Source of the DNA: an uncultured beta proteobacterium
GTDB lineage: Bacteria; Pseudomonadota; Gammaproteobacteria; Burkholderiales; Burkholderiaceae_C
Length of the DNA: 44,867 nt
Reading direction: 5' to 3'
NCBI GenBank assembly: GCA_903870065.1
Contig: CAIQBN010000384.1
Span: forward strand, 1-44,867
A model generated the notes under the pieces. It saw only the letters and a list, made by a program, of their open reading frames with translations, was not told the origin of the DNA and ran no database searches. The stretch's first letter is position 1. Each line of letters begins with the position of its first letter. Shown here piece by piece: positions 1 to 10,692 of the stretch. Made by a program: the position numbers and the translations under genes.

Positions 1-174
1 CCGGTACTCAGCCACCACCTCCAGGCAGCGCAAAATCTGCTGACGATCTATTCGCATCTCGTATTCCTCGTTGATTTCGGAAACACGAGGGTGGCACGTT
101 CCTCCAGCGATTTACAGATGAGATGCCGGAACGTTTACGATGTAACTACGATTTTCGGAATCTAGAGGTACCCC

Positions 175-1695
175 ATGATCGCAGCGAAAAGACATATCAC
201 GTGTCCCGCTTTGATGCTGGCGTTGATATTTGCCATGTCACAGGACGCACAAGCCAAACGCATTGCCCTGGTGATAGGCAACGACAATTACCAGTACGTC
301 AGCAAGCTGCAAAAGGCAGGGAACGACGCGACAGCGATGGGAGTCGAACTGCGCGCTGCGGGCTTCGAGGTTCTGCTGCACCGTGACCTGAACTACGCGG
401 CCATGGTCCAGGCGGTCGATACACTGACCAAGCGGATTACCGGTGGTGATGAAGTGGTCGTGTTTTTTGCGGGGCACGGCGTGCAGATCAAAACCGGTAG
501 CTATTTGCTGCCCGTAGACATCAACGCCACGAGTGAAGTCGTTGTCGACAAAACCTCATATGCGCTCACAGATCTGCTGGATCAACTCGCATTGGCCAAA
601 GCGACGTTCAGCCTCGTCATGATAGACGCTTGCCGCGACAACCCTCTCAAGTCGCAGGGGCGCTCCGTGGGATCTACTCGTGGGCTGAGCCCGCCTGACC
701 CGCCCAAAGGCCAGATGGTGGTCTATTCGGCGAGCAAGGGCCAGCAGGCGCTGGACCGGCTGAGCGAGAATGACTCAAACCAAAATAGCGTTTTCACGCG
801 CGAGTTCATTGCCCGCATGAAACGGCCCGGGCTCCGCATTGAAGACCTGGTGCGCGAGGTGCAGGATTCAGTCGAAGTACTTGCCAGCACAGTGAGCCAT
901 GAGCAACGCCCGGCTTTGTACAACGAGGCGCGCGGAAATTTCTACTTCTTTGCCCCCAAGACCAATGCGGCGTCTTCAACGTCAGTATCAAAGGCTTCCC
1001 TGCGCGAAGACCGGTTTTGGGACGAAGCCAAATCTGCAGGTAACAGGGAAGGATTTGAGGCCTACCGCAAGGCCTATCCCGATGGAAGGTACGCTGATCT
1101 TGCTCTTGCCAATCTGAGCAAGCTGGCTGCACAAACCCAAGGCCAATTCGCTAGCTCGGGCGATGCAACCACTGGAACAGCTGCCACAAGTTCCAACCGA
1201 ACGGCAACCCCCGCTGTGGCCCTACAGTCTTTCGGCTTTGAGGACAAAGACTGGGGCGTAGCCCCGCGCAGTTCGCCCAAGACCGGGTCGGCTCACGCAC
1301 CGACACCGGTCAGCATTCCGGGTGGGCGTGTGATCAAAACCCTGGAACTCAAAGACATGCTGGCCACCAGCAAGAATTTGACCGTGGTCGACGTGCTGGA
1401 CAGCAAGGAAAGGCGAACAGTTCCAGGTGCGCACTGGCTTCCTGACGCAGGCGACACCAAGATGCTTGGTGCCGAGAAAGCCCGATTGGCCACTGCACTG
1501 GAGAAACTAACCGGTGGCGACAAAGATCGGACCTTGGTCTTCATGTGCATTAACTCGGAGTGCTGGCAGTCTTACAACTCGTCGCTGCACGCGTTGGAGT
1601 TTGGTTACAGAAATGTGGTCTGGTACCGTGGTGGAACGCAGGCTTGGGTGGGTGCCGGGCTGGAGCTCAAGAGGGCTAGAAAAGTCGAGTGGTAA
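175..1695 (+). CDS. Caspase-like (peptidase C14) protein with C-terminal rhodanese-like domain, secreted/periplasmic
   Basis: N-terminal hydrophobic signal-like stretch; KRIALVIGNDNYQ start, His motif VVFFAGHG and Cys motif LVMIDACRDNP; C-terminal VVDVLDSKER...VPGAHWLP...LVFMCINSECWQSYN...YRGGTQAW rhodanese-like pattern. Confidence 0.85.
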   Translation: MIAAKRHITCPALMLALIFAMSQDAQAKRIALVIGNDNYQYVSKLQKAGNDATAMGVELRAAGFEVLLHRDLNYAAMVQAVDTLTKRITGGDEVVVFFAGHGVQIKTGSYLLPVDINATSEVVVDKTSYALTDLLDQLALAKATFSLVMIDACRDNPLKSQGRSVGSTRGLSPPDPPKGQMVVYSASKGQQALDRLSENDSNQNSVFTREFIARMKRPGLRIEDLVREVQDSVEVLASTVSHEQRPALYNEARGNFYFFAPKTNAASSTSVSKASLREDRFWDEAKSAGNREGFEAYRKAYPDGRYADLALANLSKLAAQTQGQFASSGDATTGTAATSSNRTATPAVALQSFGFEDKDWGVAPRSSPKTGSAHAPTPVSIPGGRVIKTLELKDMLATSKNLTVVDVLDSKERRTVPGAHWLPDAGDTKMLGAEKARLATALEKLTGGDKDRTLVFMCINSECWQSYNSSLHALEFGYRNVVWYRGGTQAWVGAGLELKRARKVEW

Positions 1696-1803
1696 AAGAC
1701 TTGAAAACGTTGCTCAAGGCCAAGCGCGCAGAGTCAATTTTTTGCATGTCAAACCCTTTGAATTCTGTTGTCCAAACTAGCCCTCACCCCCCCTCACGCA
1801 ACC

Positions 1804-2520
1804 CTACTTTTGCCGCGTGGAAGCCCCTGTAGCTACCCATTGACCGGCTTGATTTTCCAGCAGGTACTGCTCCATCGATTCGATTCGGTAGGCCTTGGCG
1901 TTTTGCCGTCCCTGCTCAATCACAGTCGACCTGACCACAATTCGGTCGCAGTTTCCAGGCTCCTGAAGCTGCGCTTGAATCGACAGACGCCTCTGGCTGA
2001 ACTTGCTGAGTGCCTTTACAGCAGCAACCGTGCTATGGGCGAACTCGTCGCGGCCAATGTCCAGTGTTGACAGGCTTGCATCCTGGTTGCGCACCGTGGC
2101 ATGCACCACCACTCCAGGGGCAAACAAACGCAAAACACTGTCGGCGTCGCGCTGAATCACAGCGCTATCCAACTGATTCAGCCAGGCCTTGGCCACCTTG
2201 GTGGTCGGACACACTGTGCGCAGGGTTAGCTCCTTGAGTTGCCGGGCGCTGCTTTCATCCGCTGTGGCAGACAGGCCGTCCAACTCTGCATCAAACTGGC
2301 CCGGTACATAAAAGTCCGGCACCTTGGTCAGTAGCACCGGCAGCAACAGCGTCATCAGAGCCCGTGTGTTGGTGGGTGTGCCTTGTCGTGCAAAGCCGAC
2401 TTTACCAACAGGGATATCGAGTTCATTGCCGTTGGCCTGAAGCGTGGTTGCGCCACGGTTGACTTTGTCGTACGTGCCTGTTGCTTCAGCAGGCACAAGT
2501 GATTGGAGAAAACTGGGCAT
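1804..2520 (-). CDS. Hypothetical protein, possible NTF2-like C-terminal region
   Basis: 238 aa ORF; C-terminal half (WLNQLDSAVIQRDADSVLRLFAPGVVVHATVR...) resembles an NTF2/SnoaL-like fold by eye. Confidence 0.5.
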   Translation of the reverse strand: MPSFLQSLVPAEATGTYDKVNRGATTLQANGNELDIPVGKVGFARQGTPTNTRALMTLLLPVLLTKVPDFYVPGQFDAELDGLSATADESSARQLKELTLRTVCPTTKVAKAWLNQLDSAVIQRDADSVLRLFAPGVVVHATVRNQDASLSTLDIGRDEFAHSTVAAVKALSKFSQRRLSIQAQLQEPGNCDRIVVRSTVIEQGRQNAKAYRIESMEQYLLENQAGQWVATGASTRQK

Positions 2521-2767
2521 CGTGGATTACAAACGGCATTGCCAGCGCTTTTGAGAGCGCACTGGTAATATCGACGCCAGTGAAAGACCCGCAGAAATTG
2601 ACCAGTCGGACACGCACGATGTGCCATGCCGGCTGGATGAACATTACGAAAATTGAACACCGACCGCTTCATTGACCTTGCCTATTTCCATGCTTATCGG
2701 GTAGCAGGGTACGCGCTACAAAATTGGGCGGACGATGCGGCGATTTTGGCCTTCATGTTCTGTTGAT

Positions 2768-3007
2768 ATGAAAAAATTTCCTACTCACCCCGCCAATCCA
2801 GAGCGGCTTTGTTGGGGCTGCGACACCTACTGCGCATCGGATTCCATGCGTTGCGGCAATGGATCTGATCGCACCCAACACCCCAGTGAATTGTTTGGCG
2901 AAAATTGGCGCGACTGGGGTAGTGACTTCGTCGCAACACCTGCTAAACCGCCGGACCAGTCTCACGAGTTGCGCCAGCAACCCGCTTCTGACCTACCCGT
3001 CAAGTAG
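2768..3007 (+). CDS. DUF3079-like small cysteine-containing protein
   Basis: MKKFPTHPANPERLCWGCDTYCASDSMRCGNGSDRTQHPSELFGENWRDWG; the ORF track starts at 2735 but ATG at 2768 fits the family start. Confidence 0.7.
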   Translation: MKKFPTHPANPERLCWGCDTYCASDSMRCGNGSDRTQHPSELFGENWRDWGSDFVATPAKPPDQSHELRQQPASDLPVK

Positions 3008-4933
3008 GCATTGTTGGCGGTGCAACGAGCGGCAAATGAATGTCGATCGTGGTGCCCTGGCCCAAAACGGAACGCACATGCATCGAACCGCCCAGCGCTT
3101 TGCGCACAATCGAGTCAACGATGCTCATGCCCAGGCCCGTTCCTCCGTGGCCGATTTTCGTGCTGAAGAAGGGCTCAAAGAGATGCAACAGGACATGTTG
3201 GGGAATTCCAACGCCGTTGTCAGCAAAACGCAAATTCACCTGACGGTCTAGCACCTGGGCACTGATCACCAGAACCCCATCACTGCGCCCTTCAAAGGCG
3301 TGAAAGTAGGCGTTATTGATTAAGTTGATACAACCAGCCCTAGCGGTCCTGGCAAGCTGTCCATACGAATGCCCACCGCCACCTCCTGCACGATCCGGTG
3401 TGGTGATTTCTTCAGGCTTGGTCCCAGCGACATGACAACTTCAGCCAGCACCTCAGCCAAATCAAACGTCCGCTGTTGCTCACTGGCTTGATCCGCCGCA
3501 ACCTGCTTGAAGTTTTTGAGCAAGGTCTCAGAGCGACTCAAATTGCGCTGCAGCAAGAGTCCGCCCTCTTCCAAATTGCGCCCCAACTCCATCAGGCCGG
3601 ACTTGCGCACTTGACCCGACTCCAACCGCAACTGCAACTGCCGCGCCAGATCAGTCAAGGTACTGGCTACCAAGACACTGTTGCCCAGCGGGGTATTCAA
3701 CTCATGGGTAACACTGGCCACCAGCGCAGCCAAGGCCGCCTTGGCCTTGCTGCGCACCAGCTCCTCACGTGAGTCGTGCAATTTGCCCAAAGTCAGCGAC
3801 AGTTCAGCCGTTCGATGCTCGACGCGTTGCTCCAGTTCAGCATTGAGTTCGCGAATCGCTTTTTCGGCCTGGACCCGATCCGTCACATCGACAAGCAACG
3901 CAAATAGACCGACCACCTTGCCGTTCTCGAATTCTGGCAATACATCTACATCCAGCCAGTACTCCAACCCGGTATTGGCGTCAAAGTTGGTGCGGCGGTA
4001 CCGCTGTGCAACGCCCCCCAGTGCCCGGCGCCAGTAGGGCAGAATTTGTTCCAGCGCGATATTCGGGATGTAATCAGCAATCGGCAAACCAATGATGTCA
4101 GCCGGTTGGGCGCCCATGAGGGTGGCGTAGCGGGTGTTGCAGCGGCGCAGTCGGGATTGAGCATCAAACGAGGCAACGCCGGCTGGCACGTTATCCATCA
4201 GAAGCAACAACTCACGCTCGCGGAGCTCCACTTTCGCATTGTGTTGTGCCGGTTCATTGGATAAGGTGATAGCACGGTCACGACTGTTAATGAGATTTTG
4301 CCGCGCTGTATAGGCCAGAATGGAAATCACAGTGAGTACGACTGCAACCTGAACCATGACCACCAGCGTTCCTGCGCGCGGCGTTGGATGATAAACGCCA
4401 GCCAATTCTGCGGAGCCGACGGCCAATATAAAACCGACGGTACCAAGGGTCATGGCAGCCAGCCAGCGCCGACCCAGCACCCAACCGACCAAACCTATCG
4501 AAAAGGGGTAAATGACCATGCTGGCGCTGTGCACACCCGCAAATTGCAAGACATTGGCACTGGTCATCAACCAGACACCCACCGCAAAAACCACAATCGC
4601 CCGCCGCGGGCTGTGCCGCAATTGCCAACGACTAATCACCAGCACCAACACCAGAAACACTAAGGGTATATAGCGCTGCCATTCGGTTGGGGTGGTGGTG
4701 ACAATGCTGACGAAAACCAACACCAGTGCCACAACAATGGCGCGCTGGATCCAGATAACGAACTGTCGGCAGCCTCCGATATCGTCAAAGTCACTCATCA
4801 ATGCCGGATCGGGCTTCATCGGTTGGATTTGTTCCAATACATTCTTCAACGTAGCAGACCATGATAGGATTTGCCCAGCCTCTGGATACACACCATGAAC
4901 CGCTGTTGCAACCTGCTCACTTCGCATGCTCAC
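3000..4933 (-). pseudogene. PAS-domain sensor histidine kinase, split by a frameshift near 3328-3331
   Basis: 3320..4933 carries membrane segments, PAS and HisKA (LAALVASVTHELNTPLGNSVL) and ends ...GPLGLVVST*; the other frame continues INLINNAYFHAFEGRSDGVLVISAQVLDRQVNLRFADNGVGIP...GGTGLGMSIVDSIV (HATPase_c). Confidence 0.85.
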
Positions 4934-5024
4934 GCCCCCGCCACGCCGGCGGCTGTTTTGACATCACGAGCGCCATGACAACCGTGATGGCATGGATCCA
5001 GCCTCTTTTATTCTGAACAAACCA

Positions 5025-5072
5025 GCCTCTAGCCCCCAAAAAGGCTGATGCTAATGCTATTTTATTAATAGC
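5025..5072 (-). repeat. Intergenic repeat copy G
   Basis: GCTATTAATAAAATAGC-N18-GGGGGCTAGAGGC on the minus strand. Confidence 0.8.
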
Positions 5073-5088
5073 AAAGAAAAGTTGCAAA

Positions 5089-6432
5089 ATGACCAAGAAA
5101 GTATTTATCAAGACCTTTGGCTGCCAAATGAACGAGTACGACTCGGACAAGATGGCTGACGTGTTGGGTGCGGCCCAGGGCTACGAGCCCACGCAAAACG
5201 TCGATGAGGCCGACTTGATATTGTTCAACACCTGCTCAGTGCGGGAAAAGGCGCAAGAAAAAGTCTTTTCGGACCTTGGCCGGGTCCGCCACTTGGCTCG
5301 CAAGGGAGTGCTAATAGGCGTGGGCGGTTGCGTTGCCAGTCAGGAGGGGGCCGAGATCATCAAGCGCGCGCCATTTGTGGACGTGGTGTTTGGCCCGCAA
5401 ACCCTGCACCGCCTGCCAGACATGCTGAACGCTCGAAAAGAGACAAAACTCCCTCAAGTCGATATCAGTTTCCCTGAAATTGAAAAATTCGATTTTTTAC
5501 CGCCAGCCAAGGTGGACGGCGCATCGGCATTTGTCAGCATCATGGAAGGCTGTTCCAAATATTGCAGCTACTGCGTCGTGCCCTACACCCGTGGTGAAGA
5601 AGTAAGCCGCCCGTTTGAAGACATTTTGGTTGAAATTGCCGGTTTGGCCGACCAGGGTGTAAAGGAAATCAACCTGTTGGGTCAAAACGTGAACGCCTGG
5701 CGCGCGCCCATGGGCTCGACGGCCGAGGTGGCAGACTTTGCCACACTCTTGGAATACGTCGCCGACATTCCCGGCATTGAGCGCATTCGTTACACCACCA
5801 GCCACCCCAACGAGTTCACGCCTTCCCTGATCGCCGCCTACGACAAGATTCCCAAACTCGTAAGCCACCTTCATTTACCAGTGCAGCATGGAAGTGACAC
5901 CATATTGATGGCCATGAAGCGCGGCTACACCGCCATGGAATACAAAAGCACCGTCCGCAAGTTGCGCGCCATTCGGCACGACATGTCCGTGAGCTCGGAC
6001 TTCATCGTGGGTTTTCCTGGCGAGACCGACGATGACTTCAATAAGATGATGAAGCTGATTGACGATGTCGGCTTTGACAACAGCTTCAGCTTTATTTTCA
6101 GCCCCCGCCCAGGCACCCCGGCAGCCAACTTGCGAGACGGTACACCCCACGATGTGAAGTTACGCCGACTGCAGACCCTGCAAACGGCAATCAATGACAA
6201 CATCACGCGAATCAGCGAGAGCCGTCTGGGCACAGTGCAGCGCATCTTGGTGGAGGGCCGTAGCAAGCGCGATGCAAGTGAGCTGATGGGGCGCACCGAA
6301 TGCAACAGGGTGGTGAACTTTGCCGGGCAATCCCGGTTGGTGGGGCAATTGGTGGACGTCAAAATCACCGAGACGCGCTCGTACACGCTGCGCGGAGAGG
6401 TACTGACGCACGACGAACCCCTATCAATTTGA
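5089..6432 (+). CDS. miaB: tRNA-2-methylthio-N6-dimethylallyladenosine synthase MiaB
   Basis: [19 protein letters not shown], radical [19 protein letters not shown]-terminal TRAM-like region. Confidence 0.97.
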   Translation: MTKKVFIKTFGCQMNEYDSDKMADVLGAAQGYEPTQNVDEADLILFNTCSVREKAQEKVFSDLGRVRHLARKGVLIGVGGCVASQEGAEIIKRAPFVDVVFGPQTLHRLPDMLNARKETKLPQVDISFPEIEKFDFLPPAKVDGASAFVSIMEGCSKYCSYCVVPYTRGEEVSRPFEDILVEIAGLADQGVKEINLLGQNVNAWRAPMGSTAEVADFATLLEYVADIPGIERIRYTTSHPNEFTPSLIAAYDKIPKLVSHLHLPVQHGSDTILMAMKRGYTAMEYKSTVRKLRAIRHDMSVSSDFIVGFPGETDDDFNKMMKLIDDVGFDNSFSFIFSPRPGTPAANLRDGTPHDVKLRRLQTLQTAINDNITRISESRLGTVQRILVEGRSKRDASELMGRTECNRVVNFAGQSRLVGQLVDVKITETRSYTLRGEVLTHDEPLSI

Positions 6433-6468
6433 TAGCTTCCAACGCCCAATCGACGAGGGCTAGCCGCC
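6420..6468 (+). repeat. Intergenic repeat copy A
   Basis: CCTATCAATTTGATAGC-N18-GAGGGCTAGCCGCC; contains the miaB stop. Confidence 0.85.
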
Positions 6469-6495
6469 AAAAATCCTTACAAAGAAGACTGATGT

Positions 6496-7860
6496 TCAGA
6501 ACGGCATTTTGGGCATTCCCTTCATGCCACCGAGGCGCTTCATCATCTTCATCATTCCGCTGCCCTTCATTTTCTTCATCATCTCCTGCATTTGCTCAAA
6601 CTCCTTGAGCATGCGGTTGACTTCCTGAACATGAACACCCGCGCCACCAGCAATACGGCGTTTACGGGTAGCTTTGATCAGTTCGGGCCGCCGGCGCTCG
6701 AGCGGCGTCATGCTGTGAATGATGCCTTCCTTGCGCTTGATTTCCTTTTCGGCCCGCTCCATGTCCACATTGCCGGCCTTGGCCGACATGGCAGCAGGGA
6801 GCTTGTCCATCAAACTCGACAGGCCACCCATTTGCTTCATCTGCTGAATTTGTGCAAGGAAGTCGTTCAAGTCGAAACCTGCACCACTTTTTACCTTTGC
6901 AGCCAGCTTTTGTGCTGCCGCAATGTCAACCCCTGCGGTCACCTGCTCCACCAAAGCCAGGATATCGCCCATGCCCAGAATACGCCCGGCGTGGCGCTCG
7001 GCGTCAAATACTTCCAGACCATCGAGTTTTTCGCTGGTACCGGCAAACTTGATCGGCGCGCCGGTGATTTGACGCACCGACAGGGCCGCGCCACCGCGGG
7101 AGTCACCATCAAGCTTGGTCAGAATAATGCCAGTCAGTGGCAGCGCTTCCTTGAAGGCTTTGGCGGTGTTGACCGCGTCCTGGCCCTGCATGGCGTCCAC
7201 CACGAACAAGGTTTCCACCGGGTTCAACGCCGCGTGCAATTCCTTGATTTCAGCCATCAGCACCGCATCAATTGCCAACCGGCCAGCGGTGTCAACCAAT
7301 AACACATCGAAAAAATGCTTGCGGGCAAAGTCCAAAGCCGCGCGGCCTATGTCCACCGGCTTTTGGTCCGGTGTGCTGGGGAACCACTCGGCACCCGCCT
7401 GCGCAGTGACGGTTTTGAGCTGTTCAATGGCGGCCGGACGATAGACGTCGCCGGAGACGGTTAGAACCTTTTTCTTGCGTTTCTCAATCAGGTGCTTGGC
7501 CAACTTCGCCGTAGTGGTTGTTTTACCAGCGCCTTGCAGGCCCGCCATCAGAATCACTGCGGGCGGCTGGGCCGCGAGGTTGATGTCACTGACGCCCTCG
7601 CCCATGGTGGCCGCCAGTTCTTTACTGACGATACTGACCAACACCTGCCCGGGCTGCAATGAACCCATCACCTCCTGGCCGAGCGCTTTTTCCTTGACGC
7701 GGGCCACAAAGTCGCGCACTACCGGCAGCGCCACGTCAGCTTCGAGCAGGGCCATGCGAACCTCTCGCAACATGTCGGAAACGTTGGTTTCCGTGATGCG
7801 GGCCTGGCCGCGCATTTCTTTGACGAGGCGGGAAAGTTTGTCGGAGAGGGCGGAGGCCAT
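6496..7860 (-). CDS. ffh: Signal recognition particle protein Ffh
   Basis: GLQGAGKTTTTAKLA, DTAGRL, TKLDGDSRGGAALS, methionine-rich M domain ending MKRLGGMKGMPKMPF. Confidence 0.97.
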   Translation of the reverse strand: MASALSDKLSRLVKEMRGQARITETNVSDMLREVRMALLEADVALPVVRDFVARVKEKALGQEVMGSLQPGQVLVSIVSKELAATMGEGVSDINLAAQPPAVILMAGLQGAGKTTTTAKLAKHLIEKRKKKVLTVSGDVYRPAAIEQLKTVTAQAGAEWFPSTPDQKPVDIGRAALDFARKHFFDVLLVDTAGRLAIDAVLMAEIKELHAALNPVETLFVVDAMQGQDAVNTAKAFKEALPLTGIILTKLDGDSRGGAALSVRQITGAPIKFAGTSEKLDGLEVFDAERHAGRILGMGDILALVEQVTAGVDIAAAQKLAAKVKSGAGFDLNDFLAQIQQMKQMGGLSSLMDKLPAAMSAKAGNVDMERAEKEIKRKEGIIHSMTPLERRRPELIKATRKRRIAGGAGVHVQEVNRMLKEFEQMQEMMKKMKGSGMMKMMKRLGGMKGMPKMPF

Positions 7861-7903
7861 AGGATGTGTACCAGTGCAGAAAGCAAAACGCTAAACTGTA
7901 CCC

Positions 7904-8707
7904 ATGATTTTAGCCAGTGCGTCCCCGATAAGCCTGATTTTGTCGCTATTAGCCGCAGTGGCCTATGCATGGCCGGCATGGCGTGCGACCCATTTAAGCG
8001 AGAATGTTGCCCGGTTTTCGGTCGCGCTGGCGTGGCTACTGCACGGCACAGTATTGGCATTGACTTTGTTGGGCGAGCAACCGCACTTTGGTTTCGCTCC
8101 AGCCATGTCGGTCACAGCCTGGTTGGTTGCCGCAGTCTACGCGGTAGAGAGTCACATTTACCCCCAACTTCCGACTCGCTGGACGCTTTGTGTTGTTGGC
8201 GCCGCTGCCGTCATGACGGCCTTTTTCTTTCCCGGTAGTCCGATGCCGGTTACCGTTTCGGCGTGGCTGGCGCTACATTTGGCGTTCGGCGTGGCGTGTT
8301 ATGGTTTGTTTGGAATCGCAGTGGTTCATGCTTGGTTTATGACCCGCGCCGAGACGCGAATTCGTCATGCACAAGACCCGCACAGCGGCCTGCCATTGCT
8401 GACACTGGAGCGCCTGACCTACCGGTTTGTTGGTGCGGGCTTTGCGTTGCTGAGCGCCACTCTTTTGGCGGGTTTCCTGTTCGGCGATGCGCTGTACGGG
8501 CATGGACACGGATGGCGTTGGGACCACAAAACCATTTTTTCTACACTGGCATGGATCGCGTTTGCTGTGCTTCTGGTGGGGCGTTCCGGATTTGGATGGC
8601 GTGGCAGGAGGGCCGTCACGGTCCTCTACATTGGATCGGGCTTTTTGTTGCTGGCCTATGTCGGATCGCGCTTCGTGTTGGAAATTATTCTGGGGCGCAC
8701 ACCGTGA
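7904..8707 (+). CDS. Inner membrane cytochrome c assembly-like protein (CcsA/YpjD family)
   Basis: Multiple TM segments, WLALHLAFGVACYGLFGIAVVHA...WRWDHKTIFSTLAWIAFAVLL; typical position divergent from ffh. Confidence 0.8.
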   Translation: MILASASPISLILSLLAAVAYAWPAWRATHLSENVARFSVALAWLLHGTVLALTLLGEQPHFGFAPAMSVTAWLVAAVYAVESHIYPQLPTRWTLCVVGAAAVMTAFFFPGSPMPVTVSAWLALHLAFGVACYGLFGIAVVHAWFMTRAETRIRHAQDPHSGLPLLTLERLTYRFVGAGFALLSATLLAGFLFGDALYGHGHGWRWDHKTIFSTLAWIAFAVLLVGRSGFGWRGRRAVTVLYIGSGFLLLAYVGSRFVLEIILGRTP

Positions 8708-8931
8708 AATTCCTCCTGGTATTTTTACTCGTACTCGTCGTTGCCTGGCGTTGGCGCGCGTGGCGTGAGGCAGTGCTGCGAAACAAACCGCGTCAGGACC
8801 CGCCTATCCCCACGGCGGCGAACATGGTTACCTGCAAGCGCTGCGGGCTGCATATTCCAGAAAAGGATGCGCTAATCGGTAAACTGGGCAACTATTGCAG
8901 CGCAGAGCATCGGCATCAAGTGGAAAATTGA
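8704..8931 (+). CDS. Small PP0621-like protein with one TM and zinc-ribbon-like motif
   Basis: GTG start overlapping the previous stop; MKFLLVFLLVLVVAWRWRAWREAV...MVTCKRCGLHIPEKDALIGKLGNYCSAEHRHQ. Confidence 0.75.
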   Translation: MKFLLVFLLVLVVAWRWRAWREAVLRNKPRQDPPIPTAANMVTCKRCGLHIPEKDALIGKLGNYCSAEHRHQVEN

Positions 8932-10692
8932 ATGACGGAGTCCGTGACAACCCACTCCTGGTTGGGTCCCGGTAGTTCCGATATCGAGACCCGCCAGTCG
9001 AGCATCTCCCATGAGTTGATCCGTCAGTGGCAGGGTTTCATGACCGCCAGACTGGTTTTAGGTTTCATGCTGGTCACCTTGCTAGCAGCCCTCCAGGCGA
9101 GTGGCGCCGCACAAAACAAAGCATTGATTGCAATCAGTCTGGCCTACCTTGCCGGCACGCTTGCGAGCAAAATGTTTATCCAGCCGCGCCCCCTGGGCCA
9201 GTCCTTTAACCGTGTCTGGGGAGCCCTGGTTGGTATTGATTTACTGACATTTTCGGCACTGCAAATGCTGCAGGATGGCCCCGGCAACTCCACCTCCATC
9301 AATTACACACCGCTTTTTGCGCTGCCACTGCTGCTCGCCTCAGTGCTCGGTTCGCTGCGGCTGGCTTTGGGAACTGCTGCCGGTATCACCATGCTGATAT
9401 TGGGCGGGTCTATCTTGGTTTTTCTGCGCAGCCCGGTTGACTCACCGCCGTATTTTGTGCAACCGGCACTGAGTGGAGCAGGCTATTTCGCCATCGCCTG
9501 GCTGTCCAATCAACTCGCCAGCCGGCTGGCAACCGAAGGCCTACGTGCAAGCCAAAGCCAACTCGCAGCATCCATACAGCGGCAGGTCAACTCATTGGTA
9601 ATTGAATCGTTACCCGACGGTGTGCTGATCGTTGACGATCGCGGGCGTGTGCATGCCGCCAACCCGTCAGCGCGTCACATGCTGGGCTCAAGCCTGGCAC
9701 TGCACGCAATGGCTTTTGACCTGAAGGACGAACCCGGATGGCGCCCGCTGCTTGATCTGACTCGGCGCAGCGTCGGCACCAGCGAAAGCCATGAAGAGGA
9801 CGTGGTGATAAGCCACGGCGGCCAGGGCCCGCGACGCCTGCATGCTCGCACCCGCCTTGCTGCGCCGCACGGCAATCTCGGCGAAAGTCTCTGCGTACTG
9901 TTCCTGCAGGACCAGCGTGAACTGGAAGCCCGCATGCGAACCGAAAAACTCGCTGGCATGGGTCGCATGTCAACTGCCGTAGCACACGAAATTCGCAATC
10001 CGCTCGCTGCAATTTCCCAGGCCAACGCACTGCTCGATGAAGACATCACCGACCCCAAGTTGAAAAAGCTCACGGCCATGGTGGGCCAGAACGCCAAGCG
10101 CCTTGAAAAAATTGTGAATGACATTCTCAACATTTCGCGCATACAGCCCTACGATGAGAGTTATCTGATTCCACCGGTGGAGCTCAAAACCGCAATCCAC
10201 CGCATTTGCCAGGATTGGGCCGCTCAAAGCGGTTGTGCAGACCAACTGAAAGTAACCGAAGGTGAAACCGCCGCAGCTGTGCGCTTTGATAGTGAGCACC
10301 TGCGACGTGTCATGGTCAATCTGCTAGACAACGCACGACGCCATACCACCGACATGCCAGAGTCCATTCAGGTCACCGTCAGCGCAATCGACACCCAGCG
10401 CGTCAGCATTTCCGTGTGGAGCGATGCGCCGCCGATGGACCAGTCAGTCGAACGCCATTTGTTTGAACCCTTTTTTTCATCGGACAGTCGATCCAGTGGA
10501 CTGGGGCTTTTTATCTGTCGTGAACTGTGTGAACGAAACGATGCTTCCCTCATCTACCAGCGCAACATACGCATGGCTCGGGAAAACCAGACTGAAGGCA
10601 ACGATTTTCTGATAACACTGAATCGGGTTGACCCACCCGATAATGCCGCCACGGCTGAAATATCCACAACACCATGGCAAGTCAATCCGTAA
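8932..10692 (+). CDS. pilS: PilS-like sensor histidine kinase
   Basis: N-terminal TMs, PAS, HisKA MSTAVAHEIRNPLAAISQANALL, HATPase; directly followed by an NtrC-family regulator. Confidence 0.8.
   Translation: MTESVTTHSWLGPGSSDIETRQSSISHELIRQWQGFMTARLVLGFMLVTLLAALQASGAAQNKALIAISLAYLAGTLASKMFIQPRPLGQSFNRVWGALVGIDLLTFSALQMLQDGPGNSTSINYTPLFALPLLLASVLGSLRLALGTAAGITMLILGGSILVFLRSPVDSPPYFVQPALSGAGYFAIAWLSNQLASRLATEGLRASQSQLAASIQRQVNSLVIESLPDGVLIVDDRGRVHAANPSARHMLGSSLALHAMAFDLKDEPGWRPLLDLTRRSVGTSESHEEDVVISHGGQGPRRLHARTRLAAPHGNLGESLCVLFLQDQRELEARMRTEKLAGMGRMSTAVAHEIRNPLAAISQANALLDEDITDPKLKKLTAMVGQNAKRLEKIVNDILNISRIQPYDESYLIPPVELKTAIHRICQDWAAQSGCADQLKVTEGETAAAVRFDSEHLRRVMVNLLDNARRHTTDMPESIQVTVSAIDTQRVSISVWSDAPPMDQSVERHLFEPFFSSDSRSSGLGLFICRELCERNDASLIYQRNIRMARENQTEGNDFLITLNRVDPPDNAATAEISTTPWQVNP

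Noticed and set aside
1-57. Possible 5' end of a minus-strand gene (MRIDRQQILRCLEVVAEYR, ATG at 57)
   Set aside because: Only 19 codons are inside the window; too short to assign.
1668-1682. GAGGGCTAG inside the end of the caspase/rhodanese gene
   Set aside because: No TAGC element 18 nt upstream; coding sequence explains it.
1778-1806. TAGCCCTC followed by 18 nt, a possible ninth repeat copy
   Set aside because: The next triplet is CTA rather than GCT and no 17-nt stem-loop follows, so it does not meet the pattern.
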